Positions 57,808-64,000 of a stretch of DNA of 64,000 bases are shown here, piece by piece (position 1 is the first letter of the stretch; each line of letters begins with the position of its first letter). The notes below the pieces were generated by a model. It was not told where the DNA came from, did no database searches, and saw nothing but the letters and a program-made list of their open reading frames with translations. This DNA comes from CAVQND01 sp964653485 (GTDB lineage: Bacteria; Verrucomicrobiota; Verrucomicrobiia; Limisphaerales; UBA8199). The stretch spans positions 1 through 64,000 of the forward strand of contig CAZZFF010000016.1 in assembly GCA_964653485.1 (NCBI GenBank), written 5' to 3'. The position numbers and the translations under genes were made by a program.

Positions 57808-58752
57808 TCAACTGGTGCGCCACCCTTTAAACTCGAACAGCGAAGTAACAGACGAATTGGTATGAATTCGTTTGATGGCTTCGCCCAAAAGCCCTGCCAC
57901 GGACAGCGTGGTTATGTTCACGCCGCTTATCGCAGGGCGTAGGACACTATCAGTTGTAATCAATTCGTCAATAGTCGATTTTCGCAACCGTTCGATTCCG
58001 ATGCTGTTGAGGATGGAATGGGAGACGCAGGCCTGTATCTTCCGGGCGCCTTTGCGCCTGAGCCATTCGGCCGCGGAGGTGAGAGTGCCGGCGGTTTCGG
58101 TCAAATCATCCACCAACAAGGTATTCTTGCCGCGGACTTCCCCGATGACCGCCATGGACTCGACCTCGCTGGCGTTGCGCCGGCGTTTGGCAACGATGGC
58201 CAACCCGGCCCCAAGGACCTGCGAATAGGCGTAGGCCATCTTGAGCCCGCCGACGTCGGGGCTGACAACGACCAGTTGGCCCATTTGCTTCTTCTTCAAA
58301 TACTCGTACATCACCGGGGATGCGTAGAGGTGATCGACCGGGATGTCGAAGAACCCCTGAATCTGCTGGGCATGGAGATCCATCGTGAGGACCCGGTTTG
58401 CCCCCGCGGCCACGATGAGGTTGGCCACCAACTTCGCCGTGATGGGCACGCGCGGCTGGTCCTTCCGGTCCTGGCGCGCATACCCGTAAAAGGGCATGAC
58501 GGCCGTAATCCGCGCGGCGCTGGCCCGGCGCAACGCATCGATCATGATGAACATCTCCATCAAATGATGGTTCGTCGGGGGAGAAGTGGATTGAATCAGG
58601 AACACATCCTCACCGCGGACATTCTCTTCGATCTTGACGAACGTTTCGCCGTCGGGGAAGGGCTTGATCGTGGACTTGCCCAATTCAATTCCGATATAGG
58701 CGCAGATGGCCTCGGCCAGAGGCCGGTTCGATGTGCCGCTAAAAATCTTCAC
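57808..58752 (-). CDS. prs: Ribose-phosphate pyrophosphokinase (PRPP synthetase)
   Basis: 314 residues. Makes PRPP from ribose 5-phosphate and ATP for nucleotide, His and Trp synthesis. Signatures: FPDGETFVKIEENVRGEDVFL, MPFYGYARQDRKDQPRVPIT (ATP loop), TMDLHAQQIQGFF and the PRPP loop LLVDDLTETAGTL. First gene of the run ending with rplI, and divergent from the small conserved gene at 58940. Normal length. Confidence 0.97.
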   Translation of the reverse strand: MKIFSGTSNRPLAEAICAYIGIELGKSTIKPFPDGETFVKIEENVRGEDVFLIQSTSPPTNHHLMEMFIMIDALRRASAARITAVMPFYGYARQDRKDQPRVPITAKLVANLIVAAGANRVLTMDLHAQQIQGFFDIPVDHLYASPVMYEYLKKKQMGQLVVVSPDVGGLKMAYAYSQVLGAGLAIVAKRRRNASEVESMAVIGEVRGKNTLLVDDLTETAGTLTSAAEWLRRKGARKIQACVSHSILNSIGIERLRKSTIDELITTDSVLRPAISGVNITTLSVAGLLGEAIKRIHTNSSVTSLFEFKGWRTS

Positions 58753-58939
58753 GCTTTGCTGGTTATGCCGGGGTCTAAGGCGGGGGAGACTCTATCACCC
58801 GGCGACGGGCGCGCAAGCGGAAAGTGGGGCGTGGCGCCAATTTCGATTCGCGCCCGAGACGGCGCTAATTGGTTTGGATCATTATTGAATGCGAGGAGCG
58901 GTATTTGTAGGATCAGGCTTTGGCTGTAGCTATAACATT

Positions 58940-59437
58940 ATGAACCTGGATGACGCACAACGGAAAAAGGTAGTGGAATGGGTTAAGCAAGGAATGAAGC
59001 TGTCCGAGATTCAAAATCACCTGGCATCCGAGTTCGGCCTGCGCTTCACCTACATGGACGTGCGGTTATTGGTGGATGACTTGAAGCTGGTGCCCAAGGA
59101 TGTCGAGCGGCCCAAAACGCCCAACGGGGTGCTCGGGCCATCCGGCGCCGCCGCGCCTGCCGCTCCGGGCCAGAGGCCACCGGCCGGCCCTGCCGGAGCC
59201 GCCGCGCCCGCGCCCCGTCCCGGCGGAGTCTCGGTCTCCGTGGACCAACTCGCGCGCCCCGGCGCCATGGTCAGCGGGAAGGTCACGTTCTCCGACGGCA
59301 ATTCCGCGGAGTGGTATTTCGACCAGTCAGGCAGGCTGGGCCTCGTTCCCCAGCAACCCGGCTATCGTCCTCCGGCCGCGGACCTGCAGCAGTTCCAAAC
59401 GGCCCTGGATACGGAATTGAACAAACTGGGATTCTGA
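58940..59437 (+). CDS. Conserved protein of unknown function with helical N-domain and beta C-domain
   Basis: 165 residues from the ATG at 58940; the frame is open from 58889. Not a named family to me. N-terminal helical region (1-50) MNLDDAQRKKVVEWVKQGMKLSEIQNHLASEFGLRFTYMD looks like a small DNA- or protein-binding helix-turn-helix (a 'KLSEIQ..L..EFG' pattern). A Pro/Ala/Gly linker (about 55-95) leads to a short C-terminal domain, SVDQLARPGAMVSGKVTFSDG and AEWYFDQSGRLGL, ending in LNTELNKLGF-like DTELNKLGF. Probably cytosolic. Divergent from prs. Confidence 0.7.
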   Translation: MNLDDAQRKKVVEWVKQGMKLSEIQNHLASEFGLRFTYMDVRLLVDDLKLVPKDVERPKTPNGVLGPSGAAAPAAPGQRPPAGPAGAAAPAPRPGGVSVSVDQLARPGAMVSGKVTFSDGNSAEWYFDQSGRLGLVPQQPGYRPPAADLQQFQTALDTELNKLGF

Positions 59438-59487
59438 GCGGCCGGAAGGCGCCTTTGTTTCCCGGCGGCCCCTGGTTCCAATTCGGG

Positions 59488-59515
59488 TTGACTCCGGCAC
59501 CGAGTTTGCTAAAAG
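59488..59515 (+). promoter_or_regulatory. Promoter of the RRM protein gene
   Basis: TTGACT (59488-59493), 16 bp, TAAAAG (59510-59515), about 50 bp upstream of the ATG at 59567. Confidence 0.5.
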
Positions 59516-59566
59516 AGAAATGTTTGCGTTCACAGAACGAACGCGATGGTGTCAGAAGACAGATAT

Positions 59567-59869
59567 ATGAACGAGAATCGGCTTTTCGTGGGCAACTTGT
59601 CGTACCAGACAATGGAGAACGATCTCCAGGATTATTTCTCGCAAGCCGGAGCGGTGACCTCGGTCAACCTCATGCTGGACAAGGTCACGGGCAAATCGCG
59701 CGGTTTTGCCTTTGTCGAATTTGCCAATGCTGAAGAGGCCAAGAAGGCGGTGGAGCAGTTCCATAACCAGGAGTTCCAAGGCCGGACGTTGACCGTCAAC
59801 GTGGCGCGACCGCGCGAGGAGCGGGCTCCCCGCAGGAGCGCCGGCGCCGGCCGCCCAAACGACCAATAG
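59567..59869 (+). CDS. RNA-binding protein with one RRM domain
   Basis: 100 residues. A single RNA-recognition motif with RNP2 LFVGNLSY and RNP1 KSRGFAFVEF, followed by a short basic, disordered tail (RPREERAPRRSAGAGRPNDQ). Such small RRM proteins are common in cyanobacteria and Verrucomicrobia and are often cold- or stress-induced; targets are unknown. The ATG at 59567 matches the family start (MNENRLFVGNL); one at 59546 is also in frame. Monocistronic with its own promoter. The 104-bp gap to ispE shows nothing notable. Confidence 0.92.
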   Translation: MNENRLFVGNLSYQTMENDLQDYFSQAGAVTSVNLMLDKVTGKSRGFAFVEFANAEEAKKAVEQFHNQEFQGRTLTVNVARPREERAPRRSAGAGRPNDQ

Positions 59870-59973
59870 AGGCAGTGTCCAGACGCGGGCGCGGCCTGCG
59901 GGCTGGAAGTCGGCGATACGGGGCGTGTGCTCCCTCTGGATGAGGCGCTTCGCGTGCGGCGTATACGCCGCTA

Positions 59974-60870
59974 TCAGGCGGAGGAGGAGGTTTGTTGCCG
60001 CGCCGGTACGACCGCTACCCAAAGAGCGGGGCCGAATTTGGCTTTGACCTTCTCGGCGAGGGCTTCGGCGGCGGCAGGGGTTTCCACTATCGCGAAAGTC
60101 GCAGACCCGCTCCCGGACATAAGGGTGGCCGAGGCGCCGTTGCTTCGGAGAAACTCCTGGTACAAGGCGAGGATCGGATACTTTTCCAGGGCGGGGGCTT
60201 CCAGAGAGTTGTAGAACTCCGCGCCGGCGGACCTCAAATCCGCCTTCTCCAGGACCGCGAGAAGTTGTCTGGCGCGGCCAGGGCGGCCATGGAGGGCCTC
60301 CGGAAATCGCGCAAGCTGCTGATAGGCCCAGGAAGTCGCGATGCCAAAACCGGGGTGTATCAGGAGGAACGCCGTCCCGTCCAGGGCTGGAAAGGCCGGC
60401 AACGGCTGGATTTGTTCCCCGCGGCCGGTTGCCAGGGCAGGGGTTGAGTGGAGGAAGAAAGGGACATCGGAGCCGCAGCGCGCCGCCAGAGAATGCAGCG
60501 CCTCGGGGTCGAGAGGGCCGCCGAACAATTGGTTCAAACCTAGAAGCGTCGTGGCCGCATCGCCGCTCCCGCCACCCAAGCCCGCCGCAAGGGGGATTCG
60601 CTTTTCCAGGTGGAGGCGGACGCCTTCGCCAATGTGGGCGGCTTCGAGAAAGAACTGGGCGGCGCGATAGGCGAGGTTGCGGGAATCCGTCGGCAGCGCG
60701 GCCTCGCTGCAAGTCATCTCCAGGCCTTGGCCCGTCCGGGTGAAAGTGAGACGGTCATACACCCCGACGGGGTACATGACGGTTTCGAGTTCATGAAATC
60801 CATCGGCGCGCTTGCCGAGGATGTTCAGCAACAGGTTAACCTTGCAAGGAGACTTTTTTTCGAGGGTCAA
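59974..60870 (-). CDS. ispE: 4-diphosphocytidyl-2-C-methyl-D-erythritol kinase
   Basis: 298 residues. GHMP kinase of the MEP isoprenoid pathway. Start SPCKVNLLLNILGKRADGFHEL, ATP loop PLAAGLGGGSGDAATTLLGLN, and the C-terminal motif LMSGSGSATFAIVE. Normal length. The ATG at 60870 overlaps the stop of the upstream lipoprotein gene by 4 bp (ATGA), so the two are coupled. Confidence 0.96.
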   Translation of the reverse strand: MTLEKKSPCKVNLLLNILGKRADGFHELETVMYPVGVYDRLTFTRTGQGLEMTCSEAALPTDSRNLAYRAAQFFLEAAHIGEGVRLHLEKRIPLAAGLGGGSGDAATTLLGLNQLFGGPLDPEALHSLAARCGSDVPFFLHSTPALATGRGEQIQPLPAFPALDGTAFLLIHPGFGIATSWAYQQLARFPEALHGRPGRARQLLAVLEKADLRSAGAEFYNSLEAPALEKYPILALYQEFLRSNGASATLMSGSGSATFAIVETPAAAEALAEKVKAKFGPALWVAVVPARQQTSSSA

Positions 60871-61310
60871 TGGGTTTCGAAAACCCGGAAGCGACTGTTG
60901 GGCACAAAGGGGGCGATGTCGCCGCCGCTATAACCCAGGTTGGTGTCGGTTGACAGGCCGGGGTCTTCGATCAGACCGGGCTGGTAATTATCCGGGAACA
61001 CGGGACCAGGGGCGAAATAATCGGTGAGGACGGGGTCGTAGGGAGGGAACGGGCAGGTCACGACTTCGTAAAGGCCGATGCCGGTCCTGGCCAGCGAGCG
61101 GTTCAGCCCGCGAATGGTGCCGGTGGTGTAGCCGACATTCGCGCCGTCAAACAAGCAGGATTGCTCGACAGTGCGGCGGAATTCGCCCATGCGAACGATT
61201 TCATAGGTATTGCTCATGCCGCGCCCCAGTTTCTGCTCGGTATTGGCGCAGCCGCCGCCCAGGACGCCGGCGAGGAGAAGAGCGGCCAGGAAAGGGATTT
61301 GTTTTCGCAT
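60867..61310 (-). CDS. Exosortase-system-associated lipoprotein (TIGR04073-like)
   Basis: 147 residues. Lipoprotein signal with lipobox LGGGC (Cys21) followed by ANTEQKLGRGMSNTYEI. The body (YTTGTIRGLNRSLARTGIGL, VVTCPFPPYDPVL, LGYSGGDIAPFVPNSRFRVF) matches what I recall of the TIGR04073 family, which occurs in bacteria with exosortase/PEP-CTERM systems, often in several copies. Its molecular role is unknown. Its presence agrees with the PEP-CTERM protein at 22.8 kb. Translationally coupled to ispE, an association that probably only reflects expression level. Confidence 0.72.
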   Translation of the reverse strand: MRKQIPFLAALLLAGVLGGGCANTEQKLGRGMSNTYEIVRMGEFRRTVEQSCLFDGANVGYTTGTIRGLNRSLARTGIGLYEVVTCPFPPYDPVLTDYFAPGPVFPDNYQPGLIEDPGLSTDTNLGYSGGDIAPFVPNSRFRVFETH

Positions 61311-61375
61311 AAATAATTCGATTCTGCAGTCCATAGTAAAGTCGTGAGGCAGGTCTTGTAAAGCACAATCGTGTC

Positions 61376-61963
61376 ATGGAAAATGAAATGGATATGCAGC
61401 GACAATCTCAATCTCAACCGGGGCGCTTGAAGCGGCCCGGCAGCGGCCTGATCGTGGTGGACATCCAGGAACGGCTCTTGCCGGCCATGTTCGAGAAGGA
61501 ACGTGTGACGCGCAACGCGGCGCGCCTGGCCAAGGGCGCCGCCATCCTGGGAATCCCGGTCTTCGCCACCGAGCAGTACCGAAAGGGCTTGGGCGCCACA
61601 GTGCCGGAAGTGGCGGGAGCGATCTCGCACTTCGACCCGATTGAAAAGTTCGCTTTTAGCGCCTGCGGCGCCCCCGCCTTTATGGCGGCGCTTAAGGCCG
61701 GGCAGGTCTCGAGCGCCTTGCTCTGCGGCATCGAGGCCCACGTCTGCGTCACGCAGACGTGCCTGGACCTGCTCGAAGAGGGAATGGGTGTCTTCGTGGC
61801 GGCCGACGCCGTTTCGTCGCGCGCTCCGGACGACTGCCGTCTGGGCCTGGACCGGATGCGGCAGGCGGGAGCAGTCATCGTCTCGACCGAAATGGCCCTA
61901 TTCGAATGGCTCGGGCAGGCCGGCACGGAGGAATTTCGGCAAATCCTGGGGCTGGTCAAGTGA
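61376..61963 (+). CDS. Isochorismatase-family cysteine hydrolase
   Basis: 195 residues. The catalytic triad Asp-Lys-Cys is visible: Asp in LIVVDIQERLLPAM, Lys in IEKFAFSA and Cys in GIEAHVCVTQTCLDLL (AHVCVTQT). This fold hydrolyses amides or vinyl ethers (nicotinamidase, YcaC, isochorismatase); the substrate is unknown. Divergent from the TIGR04073-like gene with 65 bp between the starts. A dispersed repeat follows the stop. Confidence 0.9.
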   Translation: MENEMDMQRQSQSQPGRLKRPGSGLIVVDIQERLLPAMFEKERVTRNAARLAKGAAILGIPVFATEQYRKGLGATVPEVAGAISHFDPIEKFAFSACGAPAFMAALKAGQVSSALLCGIEAHVCVTQTCLDLLEEGMGVFVAADAVSSRAPDDCRLGLDRMRQAGAVIVSTEMALFEWLGQAGTEEFRQILGLVK

Positions 61964-61994
61964 GGGGGCGAAGGCGCGGCAGGCCCGACCAGGG

Positions 61995-62162
61995 CGATGG
62001 ACAAAGTGGTATTCTGGAGTGCGCCGGCAGAGCGAAGCGGCGACGGCGCTTTCGGCCGCGTGGGACATCCGACACGCCAGACGCTGCCCGAACCAAAGCG
62101 GTGTCGCGCTCCCGCCTTCGCTCCCGGGACCTTCCGACGGACTTTGTCACTGGCCCTGCAGT
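61995..62162 (+). repeat. Dispersed ~175-bp repeat, copy 2
   Basis: Same sequence family as 32461-32642 in the opposite orientation. It lies between the isochorismatase-like gene and the convergent argJ; 61964-62241 has no gene. Confidence 0.8.
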
Positions 62163-62241
62163 TCCGACAATGTGAAGTGGCCGCGGAGGGTTCTTCACCG
62201 TGCCGCCGCCAAAGGAGCTGCCGCACTCGCCCTGCTGGCCC

Positions 62242-63570
62242 TCAACCGCCCAGCGAGGCGGGGTCGCTCACATCGCCCTTGTTGAATTGGACGTAGGCTT
62301 CGGTCAAATCAGCGGCATAGAAGAGGGCCTCGGCGCGGCCGAGGTTGAGGTGGATGTGGAGGTCAAATTCCTTGGGCGCCACGGCCGCGCACAGGTCCGT
62401 GAAGGCCGCCGGTGTAGGCTGGCCGCGCTTGAGGCTCCAGAGGATTTGCCGGCTGCCCGGAGCGCTGTAGCCGATGTCGACCTTGGGTTCGACGATGGTG
62501 GCGGGGCTGGAACCTAGGGCGGCGATGATCCGGCCCCAGTTGGGGTCGCCCCCATGCCAACTGGTCTTGACCAGGGCGCTGTTGGCCACCGCCCGGGCCG
62601 CGGCATCGGCGTGGGCAAACGACCGAGCCCCTTTGACCCGGATGGTCACGAACCGGGAGACTCCCTCGCCGTCGCGGACAATCATCTTCGCCAACTCCAG
62701 GCACAGATGACTCAAGGCGGCTTGGAAGACGCCAAAGTCGCGTGAAGCCGGATTCCGGATTTTGGATTTCGGATTTGCGAGTCCGTTCGCCAGGACCAGG
62801 ACGGTGTCATTGGTGCTCATGTCGCCATCCACGCTGATGCGATTGAAGCCGTTGGCAACGGCCTGCTCCAAGGCGGTTTGGAGGGGTTTGGGCTCGATGG
62901 CGGCGTCGGTGGTGATAAAGCAGAGCATTGTGGCGTGAAGCGGGGCGGCTGCCGGCCGTTTCCCGGTGAGGCTCATTCCGGGCTGGATCATACCTGCGCC
63001 TTTGCATATCCCGCCCAGGCGGGTGGATTGGCCTGCGAGCGTGAATTCCAGGGCCATCTGTTTGGGGCGGGTGTCGCTGGTCATAATGGCCTCCATGGCC
63101 TGGTCGCCATGGCGCGGCGTGGAACCCAACTCGACCGCCGCCTCGATGATTCCCGAGCGGATATTGTCCATCGGCAAGGCAAGGCCGATGCGGCCGGTCG
63201 AGCCGACGAGGGCCAGGCCCGGCGGCAAGGCCAGGGCGCGCTCGGTAAAGCGCGCCATCTCCAAGGCGTCCTTGAACCCCTGTTTTCCGGTGCAGGCATT
63301 GGCGTTGCCGGAGTTCGCTACGATGACTTGCGCCCTGCCGCGGCGCACACGCTCGATGCAAATCTTGACCGGGGCGGCACAGGTCTGGTTGGTGGTGAAG
63401 GCGCCCGCGACCGCCGCGGGCACATCGGACATAATCAAGGCCAGGTCGCGTTTGTCGCCCTTGTCGGAGCCTTTGCCTGTCCCGAGCCGTTTGATGTCGC
63501 AAAAGACTCCCGATGCCCGAAAGCCCCGCGGGGCAACAATGGAGCCGGCTATCTCATTCAGTTTTTTCAT
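62242..63570 (-). CDS. argJ: Bifunctional ornithine acetyltransferase / N-acetylglutamate synthase with two insertions
   Basis: 442 residues from the ATG at 63570. ArgJ recycles the acetyl group from N-acetylornithine to glutamate and is made active by self-cleavage before a Thr. Signatures: GFRASGVFCDIKR, VIVANSGNANACTGKQG, STGRIGLALPMDNI, KGAGMIQP, the cleavage site HATMLCFITTDA (Thr214), FNRISVDGDMSTNDTVL and SWHGGDPNWGRIIAALG. Two oddities: about 13 extra residues (SLTGKRPAAAPLH) between KGAGMIQPGM and ATML, and NPKSKIRNPASRD (about 264-276), which is encoded by the AAATCCG repeat. Confidence 0.95.
   Translation of the reverse strand: MKKLNEIAGSIVAPRGFRASGVFCDIKRLGTGKGSDKGDKRDLALIMSDVPAAVAGAFTTNQTCAAPVKICIERVRRGRAQVIVANSGNANACTGKQGFKDALEMARFTERALALPPGLALVGSTGRIGLALPMDNIRSGIIEAAVELGSTPRHGDQAMEAIMTSDTRPKQMALEFTLAGQSTRLGGICKGAGMIQPGMSLTGKRPAAAPLHATMLCFITTDAAIEPKPLQTALEQAVANGFNRISVDGDMSTNDTVLVLANGLANPKSKIRNPASRDFGVFQAALSHLCLELAKMIVRDGEGVSRFVTIRVKGARSFAHADAAARAVANSALVKTSWHGGDPNWGRIIAALGSSPATIVEPKVDIGYSAPGSRQILWSLKRGQPTPAAFTDLCAAVAPKEFDLHIHLNLGRAEALFYAADLTEAYVQFNKGDVSDPASLGG
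62752..62781. repeat. AAATCCG-family repeat inside argJ
   Basis: ggattccggattttggatttcggattt... (complement of AAATCCG heptamers) adds the in-frame peptide NPKSKIRNP to ArgJ, in a loop after TVLVLANGLA. Confidence 0.8.
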
Positions 63571-63587
63571 AACCTCGAATTTGCTGG

Positions 63588-64000
63588 CTAACGCCGCGCG
63601 GTCCACTGGGCGTCGGCGAAGTCCATGAATACGGTCCAGTCGCCGGCGGTCATCGAGTGTTTTCCGGGGCGGATGTAATAGCCCAGGGGGCTGGCGACGA
63701 GCCGGCCTTGGGGCGGCATCTCCGCGGCCTCGATGCCTCGGGCGCCCAGGAACCGATAGACCGGGTCAGCAGCCCGGAGGACGTCGAACTGGCCGGGGGG
63801 ATTCGCCCATTGGTCCTCCTGGGCCGCCGAGAAGAGCACGGGCCGAGGAGCGCAGAGGGCGACCAGGCAATCCTGGTCAATGGGGAGCCGCTCGGGGGTG
63901 AGATTGAACTCTTTGAAGCGAGCGTTGAACCAATGAGGAAACTGGTCGTTGATGGCCTTGACAGATTCGCCGATTTTGCCGCGGCTGGGCGCGGAGCCGC
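63588..64000 (-). CDS. C-terminal part of a CE15-like (glucuronoyl esterase-type) alpha/beta hydrolase, partial
   Basis: The last 136 residues; the gene continues beyond the right edge. Motifs: FPHWFNARFKEF, RLPIDQDCLVALCAPRPVLF, SAAQEDQWANPPGQFDVLRA, ADPVYRFLGARG and YYIRPGKHSMTAGDWTVFMDFAD. This pattern is typical of bacterial CE15/acetyl-xylan-esterase-like enzymes that cut ester links between glucuronoxylan and lignin or similar. The final His in GKHSMT is the probable catalytic His. In many CE15 members the motif is DQH; here it is DQD. The stop lies 18 bp upstream of the argJ start. Confidence 0.83.
   Translation of the reverse strand, partial: GSAPSRGKIGESVKAINDQFPHWFNARFKEFNLTPERLPIDQDCLVALCAPRPVLFSAAQEDQWANPPGQFDVLRAADPVYRFLGARGIEAAEMPPQGRLVASPLGYYIRPGKHSMTAGDWTVFMDFADAQWTARR

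Overview
The window looks like chromosomal DNA of a GC-rich verrucomicrobial bacterium, probably of the Pedosphaera/Limisphaerales type. The evidence is a PEP-CTERM protein with a TIGR04073-like exosortase-associated protein, an arylsulfatase, secreted glycoside hydrolases, a Tat-exported Gfo/Idh/MocA oxidoreductase, a giant MBG-repeat surface protein, a recurrent '..YPARFYR.R' surface module, and several dispersed repeat families between (and inside) genes. Placement is by inference; no rRNA gene is present. I saw no tRNA, rRNA, CRISPR array or prophage.

Layout. 0-6.4 kb: end of an efflux outer-membrane protein, a LuxR-type response regulator, an ECF sigma / membrane anti-sigma-like / LTxxQ operon, a sulfatase, and an NtrC-type regulator with its histidine kinase. 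6.4-15.2 kb: two large secreted proteins. One is a 2213-residue protein with a P-domain-like N-terminus, 14 MBG repeats and a trypsin-like C-terminus; the other is low-complexity with tandem repeats. 15.3-18.4 kb: argS, a PtsN-like EIIA and a HELTH membrane protein. 18.4-26.5 kb: a self-coupled winged-helix regulator plus ThDP decarboxylase, a double-cubane-type reductase, an epimerase, a PEP-CTERM protein, a Gfo/Idh enzyme and an NCS1 permease. 26.5-32.7 kb: REP-like repeats, a decayed RAYT transposase, a BspA-type LRR protein and ileS. 32.7-36.2 kb: the tightly overlapping operon queE - aminotransferase - rsmA - nudix. 36.2-37.6 kb: a graveyard of toxin-antitoxin pieces and a gutted S9 peptidase. 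37.6-42.4 kb: a GH27-like enzyme, a ceramide-glucosyltransferase/HpnI-like enzyme and a GH97 lipoprotein. 43.2-48.4 kb: assimilatory sulfate reduction (sulfite reductase, cysH, cysD, cysNC). 48.5-54.5 kb: a MoxR/Bat operon. 54.8-58.8 kb: the housekeeping run prs-rplY-pth-rpsF-ssb-rplI. 58.9-64 kb: a small conserved gene, an RRM protein, ispE with the TIGR04073 gene, an isochorismatase-like hydrolase, argJ and a CE15-like esterase running off the end.

How genes work together. Sulfate is activated by CysD/CysNC, APS is reduced by an APS-type CysH, and sulfite is reduced by a siroheme enzyme. The sulfatase, GH27/GH97/CE15 enzymes and surface proteins suggest polysaccharide breakdown. Many genes are coupled by 4-bp ATGA/GTGA overlaps.

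The most unusual signals are: (i) a REP-like element whose end lies exactly 11 nt from the stop codon of the facing gene in all three copies; (ii) simple DNA repeats that have entered queE, argJ and the bat operon without breaking reading frames or translational coupling; (iii) a near-leaderless regulator promoter with two TACGC-N5-GCGT palindromes 21 bp apart; and (iv) the MBG protein with a complete trypsin-like triad.
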